From: Bin80 sp965220365
GTDB taxonomy: Bacteria > Bacteroidota > Rhodothermia > Rhodothermales > Bin80
DNA: 64,000 bases
Assembly: GCA_965220365.1 (NCBI GenBank)
Contig: OZ244823.1
Location: 1,798,001-1,862,000, forward strand
Reading direction: 5' to 3'
The position numbers and the translations under genes were made by a program. The notes under the pieces are model-generated. The model ran no database searches, was not told where the DNA came from, and saw nothing but the letters and a program-made list of their open reading frames with translations. Positions 15,787 through 26,077 of this stretch are shown in pieces (position 1 is the first letter of the stretch; each line of letters starts with the position of its first letter).

Positions 15787-17979
15787 TCAGTGCAGAAAGA
15801 GAATTTCGCTGTAATTGGGCAACGGCCACTTATCGTGTGGCGTTACGCCTTCTAGTGCATCTGCAGCTTGACGAACTCTGAGCATAGCTGGTATGACGTT
15901 ATCTTTTTTGTGCTGTGCGTTGTCTTGCAGATCCTCAACATGTACATCCAGTTGCCCGGTCAAGTCATCTACTGCACTGACCAGTTCGGAAAGGTGGTGG
16001 TTAACAGATTCTGCAGTGTGAGCTGCGGGGGACGCGGCTTTCGACTTCAGACCGGCTTTTGAAGAGTGAAGCGAGATCTGTAAGAGCTCATTCAGGTATT
16101 CAAAGCCCGCTGGTATAATTTGTGTCCGAATTAGGTTTTCCAGTGTTCGGCCTTCAATATCAATTGCCATCTCGTATTGCTCAAGGGCAATCTCCTTGCG
16201 AGCTTTCAACTCTGCGGCACTTAGAATACCAAAAGAAGAGAACAATGCAACGTTCTTTTCAGAATCAAAATGCTGGAGCGCATCAACAGTCGTGCGGAGG
16301 TTCAATAAGCCACGTTCTTCAGCCTCTTCATGCCATGCCTCTGCGTAGTTGTCTCCTTCAAACAGGATAGACTGAGAGTCCATGGCAATTTTGCTTAGCA
16401 GATCAAGCACCGTTTTCTTAAAGACCTCGGGATTATTTTTGTCTTTTCCGCGGAGAGCATCACGCAGGCTGTTTGCAAAGTCCCGTAAGGATTCGGCAAC
16501 AGTAGTATTCAGTACAACATTCGGGAAGGCCAGTGACTGGCTTGACCCCACGGCACGGAACTCAAATTTATTGCCTGTGAAGGCAAACGGGGAGGTACGG
16601 TTACGGTCGCCTGCATGTTTCGGAACAAGCGGTAACATACTCACACCCAGAAACAGGTCGGTATCTTTTGCCGTGGTTAGCTTATCGCCATTGATGAGCT
16701 TCTGGTACAGATCATAAAGTTGCGTGCCAAGGAAAACACTCAGGATCGCCGGTGGTGCCTCGTTTGCTCCCAAACGGTGATCATTGCCCGCAGAAGTTAC
16801 GGATAGCCGAAGCAGGTCTTGATGTTTGTAGACAGCTCGGATCACTGCTGTGCAGAAAATCAAAAAAGTAAGATTCTCGTGAGGTGCGTGTCCAGGCGCC
16901 AACAGGTTCTCCCCTTCATCGGTGGAAATCGACCAGTTGATATGCTTACCTGAGCCGTTCAGATTGGCAAACGGTTTCTCATGCAAGAGTGCCACCAGTC
17001 CATGTTTACGCGCAATCCGTTTGAGCGTAATCATAATAAGGTGCTGATGATCTGAAGCGATCCCACTCGTCTCAAAGACGGGGGCAAGCTCGTACTGACT
17101 TGGTGCCACTTCGTTATGCCTTGTCTTGACGGGAATGCCAAGGCGGTAGAGTTCTTTTTCAGCATCCAACATACAGGAAAGCTGTCTACCCGGAATTTCG
17201 CCGAAGTAGTGGTCATCCAATTGCTGCCCCTTGGGCGGGTTTGCACCAAGGAGGGTTCGCCCTGTGCTCACTAGGTCTGGACGGCGATAAAAATATTCTT
17301 CATCGATCAGGAAGTATTCCTGTTCTGCTCCGACTGCTGTTTGTACACGCTCGGCATCTTTTCCGAGCATACGAAGGACACGGCGTGCCTGCCGGTCCAA
17401 TGCATCAATTGATCTCAGGAGCGGGGTTTTGTGATCAAGTGCTTCTCCCGTCCAAGAGACAAAACAGGTGGGAACCGCCAGATAACTCCCATTTTCATTT
17501 TCAACCAGAAAAGCCGGGGAGGAGGGATCCCAGACCGTATATCCACGTGCTTCGTGTGTAGCTCGGAGTCCTCCGTTGGGAAAGCTGGAAGCATCGGGTT
17601 CGCCTTGGATTAAATCCTTTCCACGCAGAGAAGTGATGGCTCGTCCAACGATGGTTGGACTGATGAAGCTATCATGTTTTCCAGCAGTTCCACCTGTAAG
17701 AGGCTGAAACCAGTGGACAAAGTGCGTAGCACCGCGCTCCAGTGCCCACTCTTTCATTGTAAGGGCTACGATCTCTGCATGATGTGTGGCAATCGGGGAG
17801 CCTTTTGTAATGCAGTTGACCATTCCCTGGAAGACTTCTTTTGGCAGTCGTTTACGCATTTCATCAATGCTAAACGTGTTTTCTGCAAAATTCTCTTCCA
17901 GATCAGGTGGAGTGATCTTTTCGATATGGTTTGCACGATGCTTGGTTGCGGCAGTCAGATTATGAAGTCGAGTACTCAT
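15787..17979 (-). CDS. glnN: Glutamine synthetase type III
   Basis: A 730-residue protein with the length and layout of GSIII, the form common in Bacteroidota and cyanobacteria. The N-terminal specific domain leads to GATHFVHWFQPLTGGTAGKHD (ammonium/ATP site region), EQEYFLIDEEYFYRRPDL, ethanolamine-type KTRHNEVAPSQYELAP and NLNGSGKHINWSISTDEG, all in family order; the C-terminal part is the long GSIII extension. It makes glutamine from glutamate, ammonia and ATP, so it is the main nitrogen-assimilation enzyme in this window. It is a single gene with a long upstream region. Confidence 0.96.
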   Translation of the reverse strand: MSTRLHNLTAATKHRANHIEKITPPDLEENFAENTFSIDEMRKRLPKEVFQGMVNCITKGSPIATHHAEIVALTMKEWALERGATHFVHWFQPLTGGTAGKHDSFISPTIVGRAITSLRGKDLIQGEPDASSFPNGGLRATHEARGYTVWDPSSPAFLVENENGSYLAVPTCFVSWTGEALDHKTPLLRSIDALDRQARRVLRMLGKDAERVQTAVGAEQEYFLIDEEYFYRRPDLVSTGRTLLGANPPKGQQLDDHYFGEIPGRQLSCMLDAEKELYRLGIPVKTRHNEVAPSQYELAPVFETSGIASDHQHLIMITLKRIARKHGLVALLHEKPFANLNGSGKHINWSISTDEGENLLAPGHAPHENLTFLIFCTAVIRAVYKHQDLLRLSVTSAGNDHRLGANEAPPAILSVFLGTQLYDLYQKLINGDKLTTAKDTDLFLGVSMLPLVPKHAGDRNRTSPFAFTGNKFEFRAVGSSQSLAFPNVVLNTTVAESLRDFANSLRDALRGKDKNNPEVFKKTVLDLLSKIAMDSQSILFEGDNYAEAWHEEAEERGLLNLRTTVDALQHFDSEKNVALFSSFGILSAAELKARKEIALEQYEMAIDIEGRTLENLIRTQIIPAGFEYLNELLQISLHSSKAGLKSKAASPAAHTAESVNHHLSELVSAVDDLTGQLDVHVEDLQDNAQHKKDNVIPAMLRVRQAADALEGVTPHDKWPLPNYSEILFLH

Positions 17980-18342
17980 AAGGTCAAAGTTATGTGTTGA
18001 TGTAGTTCCGAGCTCAGCAGGCTCATGTTGACAAATTTACGCAATAGTAAAGAATATGTTTAGGGAATTTAGCGGTATTCACGGAATATTGACAGAAAAA
18101 ATACTTTTTTTCTTCAGAAAATCAAATCATCAGCGTGTAATTCCTAAATTAATCAGTAATGGCTTTATGATTGACATGCCCGGATTTCGTGCCAACGGGC
18201 CCACGATGACAATCGGGTTGGAGAAAAGGCAGGACATGGAGAAAAAGGCCGTTCCAGTACCGCAGTGGATACTGGAAAAGCAGAGCCTCAGGAGTGAAAG
18301 AGGCTGTTTGAAGGGGAGATCAGGTCTTGAGTATCCTACTGT
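17980..18342. other. glnN upstream region
   Basis: A 363-bp gap between two minus-strand genes. Apart from a TAnnTTTG box at 18032-18039 and a small inverted repeat CCAGTA...TACTGG near 18255-18275, I see no gene. A 96-codon plus-strand frame here has no recognisable features and is not called. Confidence 0.4.
18032..18039 (-). promoter_or_regulatory. Candidate -7 box for glnN
   Basis: On the minus strand this reads TAAATTTG, an exact TAnnTTTG, with about 45 nt of leader before the glnN start. No clear -33 TTTG partner is seen. A second TAACTTTG (17985-17992) is too close to the start codon. Confidence 0.4.
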
Positions 18343-20187
18343 TTAGTGTCCAAGGTAGTGCAGTGCGCGCTGTGCGGTGATATCTCCGGTTAGTGTGTAG
18401 AAATAGGTCCCGGTCCCCAGCCCGTCCGCGTGTAATACAGTAGAATACTCACCCGCTTGGTGATAGTGGTCCGCCAGTGTGCGAACATGTTGGCCAAGTA
18501 TGTTGAATAGCTCCAGAACTACTCGACTAGGCCTACCAACCCTGTAGTTTATGGTTGTAGAAGTCGTGAAGGGGTTGGGGTAGTTCCCAAGGAGAACCGT
18601 TTCACCATCTTCGGGAAGATCCTCATTTCTGGTCGGCGATCTCAGTCGGAAGTGCATCCAGTTGACTGCTGGCGTTCCTGCATGGAAATGAAGTTTCAAC
18701 ACTTGGGTGCCTTTATCCAGTTCAATTTCGTTTACCCGGATAGTTTGAAAAGTATTTCTAGCGTTGGCATGGTCAATGACACCGGTTTTGTCTATATCGT
18801 CAGATTCGAGGGAAAACGAGATACGTGCTGCCGGACTGGCCAACCTAATTTGAAGGTTATAGATTCCGGCTTGCTCTACATGTACGGTGTAGGCCACCCA
18901 TTCTCCTCGTACGGTATTTCCGATGTGATAGCCAATACCATCAGTTGTCGGGTATACGTCCACTTCTTCGTCAAGCCGAATTCCGTTCCCATCATTTGAG
19001 GAAGAGCGGTCTCGATAAGCAACTCCGGGACCACCGAGGTCAAAATACTCAGCTTCTATTCGTTCCTGAATCGGGTGTGGACGCATTAGATAGGGTGCAT
19101 TCTGCGTACATGAATCCCCTACAGTTATTGTCTTTGTCTCCGAGGAGCCGGACCATCCGCCATTATCTATCGCCCTTGCACGTACCTCGTAGCATCCTTC
19201 GGATACATTTTCAATGGAGGTACTCCACTCGGCTGCTCCGCCTGAGATCGTTTCAATTAGGCCATCATCCTGATAGAGTTCCACTCTCAGTATTCGGCCG
19301 TCAGGATCGTTTGCGGTGCCTGTGAGAACAGCAGTACTTCCTGCTTCGAGATCTGCAGGAGTGTCAATCGTTGCTTGAGGTATATCTACGTAACGGTAAA
19401 CCCGTACGTAATCAATTAGCATTTTTTGTGGAAAAATACTATCGTCAATACCTTGTTGCCCTCCCCAGCTGCCTCCGATCGCGATATTCATGACTAAGTG
19501 AAAGTCTCTGTCAAATGGCCATCCTTGCCAATTACTAAGTCCCTTGGAGTGGGTCCAGAACGTATTGCCGTCGACAGAAAATATCATTCGGTTTGGAGTC
19601 CACTCGACGGCATAAACATGCAAAGCCTCTGATGCATCGGAGACCTCGATTGAGCCGCCCCGTTGTGTTCCATTCAAATGATTGTAGGCATCGGTATGAA
19701 TCGTGGCATGGACAGATCCCTGGTTGTGTCCCACATGCTCCATGATGTCGATCTCTCCGGTATCAGGCCATCCCCCATTGCCGTATGAGCTGTTTGTGGG
19801 GAGCATCCAGATTGCTGGCCAGGTACCTCTCCCGGAAGGGAGTTGTGCACGGACCTCAATGCGCCCGTATGTCCAGTCCCCTTTTGTCTTGGAGACCAGT
19901 CTGGCAGAGGTATAGTTACGACCTCTCATGGATTCTCTTCTGGCCTCTATAATAAGATGGTCGTCCTCAACTCGGGCATTTTCCTCACGATTTTCAGTAT
20001 AGAATTGGCTTTCTGCGTTGCCCCAACCATGTCCACCAACATCGTATGACCAAAGTGTAGGGTCGGGGAGTCCTGTGTAGTCAAACTCATCACTCCATAT
20101 CAATTCCCATGATGACTGCGCATACAGATTAGAGGCTGTAACGAAACCGAAAAAACAGAGAATCACCAAAAAATTAGTACGTATCAT
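18343..20187 (-). CDS. Secreted GH16 beta-glucanase (laminarinase-like) with CBM6 and T9SS domain
   Basis: A 614-residue exported enzyme from Met at 20187, which gives the signal peptide MIRTNFLVILCFFGFVTASN. Domains in order: a GH16 catalytic domain with GEIDIMEHVG (the E-x-D-x-x-E nucleophile/acid motif) after WPAIWMLP, an Ig/Big-type beta domain (TGTANDPDGRILRVELYQDD), a CBM6-like domain (RIEAEYFDLGGPGV ... VNWMHFRL) and a C-terminal T9SS type A sorting domain (LLGNYPNPFTTST ... GTYFYTL). It should be exported and surface-attached or released by the type IX system. Substrate is most likely beta-1,3- or mixed-linked glucan. It is last in the minus-strand polysaccharide locus. Confidence 0.92.
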   Translation of the reverse strand: MIRTNFLVILCFFGFVTASNLYAQSSWELIWSDEFDYTGLPDPTLWSYDVGGHGWGNAESQFYTENREENARVEDDHLIIEARRESMRGRNYTSARLVSKTKGDWTYGRIEVRAQLPSGRGTWPAIWMLPTNSSYGNGGWPDTGEIDIMEHVGHNQGSVHATIHTDAYNHLNGTQRGGSIEVSDASEALHVYAVEWTPNRMIFSVDGNTFWTHSKGLSNWQGWPFDRDFHLVMNIAIGGSWGGQQGIDDSIFPQKMLIDYVRVYRYVDIPQATIDTPADLEAGSTAVLTGTANDPDGRILRVELYQDDGLIETISGGAAEWSTSIENVSEGCYEVRARAIDNGGWSGSSETKTITVGDSCTQNAPYLMRPHPIQERIEAEYFDLGGPGVAYRDRSSSNDGNGIRLDEEVDVYPTTDGIGYHIGNTVRGEWVAYTVHVEQAGIYNLQIRLASPAARISFSLESDDIDKTGVIDHANARNTFQTIRVNEIELDKGTQVLKLHFHAGTPAVNWMHFRLRSPTRNEDLPEDGETVLLGNYPNPFTTSTTINYRVGRPSRVVLELFNILGQHVRTLADHYHQAGEYSTVLHADGLGTGTYFYTLTGDITAQRALHYLGH

Positions 20188-20201
20188 GAGGTAGTTGTTC
20201 C

Positions 20202-20247
20202 CAAAATTGTTCATGTGAAAAAACAGAAATTTTAACAAAATGTTCAT
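20202..20247 (-). repeat. Direct repeat upstream of the GH16 gene
   Basis: CAAAATTGTTCAT (20202-20214) and CAAAATGTTCAT (20236-20247) lie just upstream of the GH16 start. They are near-identical and could be binding sites or simply duplicated start contexts; each contains an ATG on the minus strand. Confidence 0.45.
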
Positions 20248-20404
20248 ACTGGATGATGAGACGGTGATCTACGCGCTTTGCGACCAACGAACCCACACAG
20301 CGAATAGCCGGATTACATTTTCCAAGTGAATTATTCATACATCCAAAGTCATACGGAATGCGATCTATACTGCAGCATGGTATCAATTCTCTGTGGGAGA
20401 AAAA

Positions 20405-21709
20405 TCAGTGAACCATGATTTTCTGGAAGAGCACCGTATCTACACGAATGGATGAGGTTGAGCGAAGAGCGATTGACAGAGTGCTGTCTGGTTGCAATTG
20501 CCGCATAGAGTTGGCGAGGTATGTTCTGGTAGAGCTGGCAATATCCTCTTGGACAATCTGATCCTTCGCAAGCCCCAGCTCCAGACCTGCCAATGCAAGT
20601 GCTTCATTGCGGAGTGCACGTCCCAAAGAAGCAGCCGGGTTGGAGGTCACTTCGGAAAACGGAAGCTCGGGGAACCAGAAAAAGTAATCGTCACCGGTAA
20701 AGGTCTGCATGCTCCCGTTCAGCGTAAACGTTGCGAGTGGTGTTTCTGGTGTCAGGGGAAGTATGGGAGTATCATAGGTATCATCAAGGGAAACAGAGGT
20801 GTTCGTAATCCGGCTTAGAGCAGCCCGAAGAGATCGTACGCCCTCTTCATTGATTTGCACATTGCGATTTTCCATGAAGATGCGAACAAAACGATCCCCT
20901 TCCAATCGTCTCTTTCGGATGCGCAACAGGCCGGCGATCCCATCTTTTCGGTTTTGGAATTCAGATTCTGTTATGATGGGAGTTCTTATGCGATCTTCAA
21001 CTTTAATGATATGCCATCCCTGCCGACTGCGAACTGGATCGGAATATTGTCCAACAGATAGTGCAAAGGCTGCCTCAGCGAAAGCATCATCCACCTGAAA
21101 GTATCGGATTTCTCCGAGCCATCCAGCCGTAGAGTCAAAATTTTCAGTTTTGAATGCAATCTGTGCCTCGTCAAGGAAGGGGGTTCCAGTTTTCAGTCGT
21201 ACATGGGCGGTACGTGCATCTGCTTCATTGCGATAAAAGAGATGACGAACGAGTACTGGTTGTTTATACCGAGCGAATGCTTGGCGAATTTGCGTTTCCG
21301 TTAGCTGCGGGAGCCGCTCAAGGAATTCAATTTCATAGTAACGTCCACCGACCGCGCGTTTAAGGGCCAATTCGGTGAACTCAGAGAGTAATGAATCAGA
21401 GTTCAGGTTACGGCGCAGAGCCTCTTCATACCAAAGGTATTCTTCAATGAGCAGGTCAAGGTGGTCATAACGGGCTTCAGGGGTATCATTCTGGCCGCTC
21501 TGGATCAGTACCTGAACATAGGAGCGCTCAAAATCCCCAACGGTGATGGGATGCCTATTAACGTGAGCCAAGGCTTTATCTCGTTCACTCAAGGGCGGGG
21601 AACATCCGACAAGCAAGAACAGGATCGGGAGTATACTCCAGAACTCAGAAGTATACCCGAAAATCCACCACCTGCGTTTGTCCAAGGAGGTCGAATGGCG
21701 TGTATGCAT
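20405..21709 (-). CDS. PpiC-type peptidyl-prolyl isomerase lipoprotein
   Basis: A lipoprotein with a hydrophobic segment ending in LLVGC and an N-terminal chaperone-like helical region (RHPITVGDFERSYVQVLIQSG). A parvulin domain follows (VRHLFYRNEADARTAHVRL ... GEIRYFQVDDAFAEAAFAL ... SRQGWHIIKVEDR). The layout is that of SurA/PrsA-like envelope foldases, which help outer-membrane proteins fold. Start Met at 21709 gives about 434 residues and overlaps the PorV-like gene. In this cluster it may help fold the receptor or the PorV-type barrel. Confidence 0.85.
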   Translation of the reverse strand: MHTRHSTSLDKRRWWIFGYTSEFWSILPILFLLVGCSPPLSERDKALAHVNRHPITVGDFERSYVQVLIQSGQNDTPEARYDHLDLLIEEYLWYEEALRRNLNSDSLLSEFTELALKRAVGGRYYEIEFLERLPQLTETQIRQAFARYKQPVLVRHLFYRNEADARTAHVRLKTGTPFLDEAQIAFKTENFDSTAGWLGEIRYFQVDDAFAEAAFALSVGQYSDPVRSRQGWHIIKVEDRIRTPIITESEFQNRKDGIAGLLRIRKRRLEGDRFVRIFMENRNVQINEEGVRSLRAALSRITNTSVSLDDTYDTPILPLTPETPLATFTLNGSMQTFTGDDYFFWFPELPFSEVTSNPAASLGRALRNEALALAGLELGLAKDQIVQEDIASSTRTYLANSMRQLQPDSTLSIALRSTSSIRVDTVLFQKIMVH

Positions 21710-22703
21710 AATCAAATCCAAGCCGAACGCCGAAAGTTCGCACATCTATTCCAGCTCCAAATGTCAGGTGACTGTCGACATTGTCCAGAAATAGATCTTT
21801 GTACCCACCTCTAAGATCGAAATTAAAGGTTCGGTTGTGGACACGCAGCTGGACTCCAGCGTCCCCATTCAAGCTGTTATCGTTGCTCTGTTGTATGTCG
21901 GCCAAAGCAGTTAACTCAATCATGCCAGCTTGTACAACGGGCATGGCAATACCAAACTTAAAGGAGAGGGGTAAATCCCAGGAATCCATTTCGATGTGGG
22001 CGGGGATATCAGGGTTATTGCCACTGATCGTTTCATCAATGTCAACAAATACAACGCTGTTGACTCCGGTCATCTGCATTTTCCCACCGAAATTCTGGAT
22101 TGATGCAGCGATGATCAGCCCACGCAGATAATCAGACTGTAGAACAAATCCAAAGTCAAAGCCAATCGTACTGGCGGTCATATCTCTGATCTGTTGGCGT
22201 ACATACTTGGCTGTGCCACCAAAGTAGAAGGATTCAGTCAGAGGCTGCGCATATGTGAGTCCTAAGCTAAAATCACTCGCACGAAAAGTTTCGCCTGTAC
22301 CTTCAGGGAAGGCGACTGTCCGTACGATCATGTCCCCATAGTTGACAGCAGCAACGCTAAGCCCCAGCACTCGATCACCAAATACAGGCACTACGACACC
22401 AGCAGCGTTATAGTCAATGTCCGCAAACCAGCGCGAATGTGATAGAAATACACTTCCGGCGGAATGATTTCCATAGGAGCGGGCAGCGCCGGCTGGATTC
22501 CAGAAAAGTGCGTCTGCACCGGTTGCCACGGCAGTATAGGCATGCCCGAGCGCCTGTCCGCGAGCACCTGTTCCAAGGGTCAGGAAGCTGGCGGCAGTAG
22601 TCCCGGTACGGCTTTGTGCAAGCACAAGATCTGAACTACAGAAGATTAAGAGCAACGGTAGCACAAATCGGCAGGTCACGATGCGGGTGGTGATAGGACT
22701 CAT
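21645..22703 (-). CDS. PorV/PorQ-family outer-membrane barrel
   Basis: A 352-residue barrel starting at Met 22703, which overlaps the preceding stop as ATGA and gives signal MSPITTRIVTCRFVLPLLL. The repeated short strands and TLGTGARGQALGHAYTAVATGADALFWNPAGAA are the PorV/PorQ (UPF0164) hallmark. In T9SS systems PorV shuttles cargo from the translocon to the attachment complex; local copies beside T9SS cargo genes are common, so a role in exporting the proteins of this operon is inferred. The last residues (VVDFRVYF) end in an aromatic, as outer-membrane proteins do. Confidence 0.88.
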   Translation of the reverse strand: MSPITTRIVTCRFVLPLLLIFCSSDLVLAQSRTGTTAASFLTLGTGARGQALGHAYTAVATGADALFWNPAGAARSYGNHSAGSVFLSHSRWFADIDYNAAGVVVPVFGDRVLGLSVAAVNYGDMIVRTVAFPEGTGETFRASDFSLGLTYAQPLTESFYFGGTAKYVRQQIRDMTASTIGFDFGFVLQSDYLRGLIIAASIQNFGGKMQMTGVNSVVFVDIDETISGNNPDIPAHIEMDSWDLPLSFKFGIAMPVVQAGMIELTALADIQQSNDNSLNGDAGVQLRVHNRTFNFDLRGGYKDLFLDNVDSHLTFGAGIDVRTFGVRLGFDYAYTPFDLLGQTQVVDFRVYF

Positions 22704-25700
22704 TTGACAAGGGCGAATTTCCCCACATGTTCTCCAATACCAGGAGCTTCTACATGGAACACATACACTCCAAATGCAATGTCCTGTTGCTCTTCTGTGC
22801 GAAGATCCCACCACTCTGCTCCATCACTCGTCACACCATCATGGTGGAGGGTACGGATCAATTCTCCGCGGATGTTAAAGATACGTATGGTACACTGGGG
22901 CGGGAGATTAATAAATTGGATCCGGCGCTCACCCCGGCCCTCAATTTGGCTTCTAGGTTCGAACGAAGAGGTCCCTACGTAGGGATTCGGAACTACAGCA
23001 ATGCGATCAAGCTCGCTGCGTGCTAGGTCCGAATCAATCAGTGATGAACGTAATGTGAACTGGAAGAAATCTCCTGTGGCAAACGGTTTTCTGCTACTTA
23101 TATGAAAAGAGTTTCCGGCAGAAGGGGCAATAGAACTCCCGTCGGGAGAATTGAAATTGATCCGATAACGAAAACTCCAAGGACCACGACCGCTAGGACG
23201 CTCGGCGATAATTGCCTGATCTCCGGCATCAAATACACCACTATCATTGGTATCCTGCATAAAGAGTTCAGCGGGTGTGTTCTTGGTTTTATTGATGGTG
23301 AAGATTGGAACTTCATCCCGCAAATATCCAAAGAATCGTGGCGGTCGATAAAGGGAATCATTGGGGGAAACCCAGATCAACTGATAGTCGTCTGGCGATG
23401 CACGAAATGATGCCGTGGTATCCCGGTCTATCGAGGCAATCCAGTTCGTAGAGTATCCATCCAAAGTACGTGGATCCAGATCATAGATTTCATTTTGCGT
23501 GCCCTCGTTTGCGAGAAACCCTGTCTGCATTGGATCCAACTGGCAACCCAGCGGGGGAGGGCACTCGACGTTGTCTATTTCAATAATGAATCCACCCGCG
23601 GGAGGGGTGGCATCAATGATTGGAGATGGGGCAATAAGTTTTTCATTGGAAACAATGTTGACCACCTCATAGGCTCTTGTCTGATACAGGTCAGAAATAT
23701 CAGACACGGATTCGCTAAAGAAGGAAATACGATAGATCCCCTCAAAGTCGGCCTGCGCCTCCTGAATTACCCGTACATTGATGGATCCAGATCCAAGTCC
23801 TTCCGTTACGCGGCTTAGATCTTCGTTTGCACCACCCTCGACATATCCAACAGGGACAGATCGCGGGACGACGACGGCAGCATTGCGAGAATATCCAGTT
23901 AAGCGTCCCGCTTGGTTGACACTGACATTGAAGGAGTTCTCTTGGGGATCAATAGACTCTTTCGTGGGATCATTAGGATCCCGAAACCCACGATCATATG
24001 CGACCAATGCGTAATAATAAGTGATTCCGTTGGTTACATTCTCATCAATGTAGTAAAACTGGAGACCAGTGTTCTCTCCCAAATTATAGACAGCTTCACC
24101 TTCCAAGACGGTGACAGGTCCCTGGATATCATTCTCTAGATCCCATTGAGCAATGGGCTTAAAGAAGGTAGCAGTGCCATCTATATCTGTAATTGTGCGT
24201 GCATCAAAGAGTAGAGGATCCGTGCCTTTGTAAAGTTTGAATCCCTCAAAGTCAAACTCTTGGGTAAAGCGGTCAAAGCTTCGCACCGCCACTGTATCCC
24301 AACTAAGCACGACGCGCCCATCACCAGGGACAGCAGTCAGTGCTGGCAGGAAGGGGGGCTGAGCAAACGTGTAATCAGCATTGAAAATACTTTGTGCTGT
24401 ACGGCGGTTTTTGAAGAAGTCACGCTCATCTTCCCCAAAGATCCAGGCCGTGGAGAAGAAATCTGTTCCCCCAGATTCGAGTCCGATTTCGCCGGAGGAG
24501 AAAAGGATAAAGGGCTCAAGGTCCGCCTTAAAAGCTTCAGGTTTTGTTCCCAGGGGGAATTGAGCATAGTTGATAATTCGATCCCACATCCACGCGTCGT
24601 CGCGTAGGTTATCTCCGCTTTCATAGAAAGGGCGAGTCTGTAAATCAAAACCAGTTAAGCCAACCTGATCGGACTCATCCACGTCCAACTCATCAAAATT
24701 AGGCTCTCCAAGAGTGGGGATCCCATCGGCCTCACCATCATCGGGGCCGGGGTAGCCCAGATCAAACGGTCCCTGCCCATCTCGGCCTACATCATTGTTG
24801 AACGCTTCGCCAGGATCCAGGATTCCGTTGTCATTTTCATCGGAAAAGCCAACCCAGTCCAAGTTTTCATCTCCGGTCCACCAGCGTCCGGCGATGTATG
24901 CTGGCCGCGACTCAATGGGACCGTAGTAGGCTTCAAAATCAGCCAGATTATACATTGAGCTGGCAACCCCCAGGATCTGCTGCTGTCCTTCTACCAGTGT
25001 ACCGGCACCGTTGAATCTGGACTCATCGGTCATTCCGTCTTCGTCATTATCCAGTCCATCATTTGCCCGAGCCGGGCTCTCAAGGAATGCAAACCCGGTA
25101 TATCCTAAGTCATAGTTCCCTCCAGTGGGGCGTGTACCAATTCCATCCTGATCCCAGCCATACGCAACATCCTGCTGGGGGTTGAACGCAGCGTTTTCAT
25201 CGCCCTCCTCATTCCCCAGGCCATAATCCATGATTTGCCCCAGATAAAGATCCGTATGGGGTTTATTCGTGACGTTTGAAATCCGGTAGAGGATGAACAT
25301 GAGGTCTTCCGCAAGTACATTGGCCCACTGGAAGAGACGAACCTGTGTCTGTAACCCCATTCCTCCAATCGTCGAGTCTGCACTGCTTGCATAAAACACG
25401 CCGTATTCACTGTTTGGTCTTTGGGTTTCGGGGTCAATGGCATACTCTAGATCTGTAAAGTCATCCATTACATAGAAGCTTTCCAAGTCTGCATTAAAGA
25501 CATTTCGACCAAAAAACCCGTTCCAGTTCCCAGGCCAGCCGGGGTCATCAGGGTTGTTTAGGCGATCGGGCCAAAACTGGGGCCAGGAAGTTGGATCATC
25601 ACTAAGGGCGGGGGTTGGTGTCCGTTGTCCAGTAATTGGGTCCAAGCGATTCTCATTCATAAATCCCGGTAGGGGGGTCCACCCCCAGAGAGAACCATCC

Positions 25701-26077
25701 GGGCTTAACCGTTTCCCAAAATCCCGATACGTAAGGATGACCGGATTCAGGATTGTATCCCCTCTGGCTCCTGGAAAAAATTCCGGCCATTTGAGACGCT
25801 CTCCCGGGACTTGTCCGGCGACCATGATCCCCACACCATCAATGTGGCGCCCTCCAATGCCTCGTGGCCAAACCCCCCATGGGATGTCATTCCATCGGGC
25901 GAGTTCACCGTGATTACGGAAGTTGGTTTCGATTAGGTTACCATCCAGTACTCCACGTGCAATCAGGTCCTCATCTCCCCTGAGATCGGGAGGAATATTT
26001 TGCCCTTGTGTGACAAGAGGATGTGCACAGAGTAAGCCTATACCGAAAAGGATACATTGGATTTTTGTGCACTGCAT
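22700..26077 (-). CDS. Large T9SS-secreted protein, function unknown
   Basis: A 1,125-residue exported protein with signal MQCTKIQCILFGIGLLCAHP and a T9SS-type C-terminal domain (AVVPNPYVGTSSFE ... IRIFNIRGELIRTLHHDGV). The middle has many Asp/Asn-rich calcium-type turns (DNDEDGMTDES, DENDNGILDPGEA) and a fibronectin-like segment with AVPGDGRVVLSWDTVA. I recognise no catalytic domain. The gene starts inside the TAA of the receptor gene (TAATG) and overlaps the PorV gene by 4 bp, so the three are translationally coupled. A surface-bound partner of the receptor is a reasonable guess. Confidence 0.85.
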   Translation of the reverse strand: MQCTKIQCILFGIGLLCAHPLVTQGQNIPPDLRGDEDLIARGVLDGNLIETNFRNHGELARWNDIPWGVWPRGIGGRHIDGVGIMVAGQVPGERLKWPEFFPGARGDTILNPVILTYRDFGKRLSPDGSLWGWTPLPGFMNENRLDPITGQRTPTPALSDDPTSWPQFWPDRLNNPDDPGWPGNWNGFFGRNVFNADLESFYVMDDFTDLEYAIDPETQRPNSEYGVFYASSADSTIGGMGLQTQVRLFQWANVLAEDLMFILYRISNVTNKPHTDLYLGQIMDYGLGNEEGDENAAFNPQQDVAYGWDQDGIGTRPTGGNYDLGYTGFAFLESPARANDGLDNDEDGMTDESRFNGAGTLVEGQQQILGVASSMYNLADFEAYYGPIESRPAYIAGRWWTGDENLDWVGFSDENDNGILDPGEAFNNDVGRDGQGPFDLGYPGPDDGEADGIPTLGEPNFDELDVDESDQVGLTGFDLQTRPFYESGDNLRDDAWMWDRIINYAQFPLGTKPEAFKADLEPFILFSSGEIGLESGGTDFFSTAWIFGEDERDFFKNRRTAQSIFNADYTFAQPPFLPALTAVPGDGRVVLSWDTVAVRSFDRFTQEFDFEGFKLYKGTDPLLFDARTITDIDGTATFFKPIAQWDLENDIQGPVTVLEGEAVYNLGENTGLQFYYIDENVTNGITYYYALVAYDRGFRDPNDPTKESIDPQENSFNVSVNQAGRLTGYSRNAAVVVPRSVPVGYVEGGANEDLSRVTEGLGSGSINVRVIQEAQADFEGIYRISFFSESVSDISDLYQTRAYEVVNIVSNEKLIAPSPIIDATPPAGGFIIEIDNVECPPPLGCQLDPMQTGFLANEGTQNEIYDLDPRTLDGYSTNWIASIDRDTTASFRASPDDYQLIWVSPNDSLYRPPRFFGYLRDEVPIFTINKTKNTPAELFMQDTNDSGVFDAGDQAIIAERPSGRGPWSFRYRINFNSPDGSSIAPSAGNSFHISSRKPFATGDFFQFTLRSSLIDSDLARSELDRIAVVPNPYVGTSSFEPRSQIEGRGERRIQFINLPPQCTIRIFNIRGELIRTLHHDGVTSDGAEWWDLRTEEQQDIAFGVYVFHVEAPGIGEHVGKFALVK

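Noticed and set aside
18056..18346. 96-aa plus-strand frame upstream of glnN
   Set aside because: No family, no ribosome site; it lies in the probable glnN promoter region.
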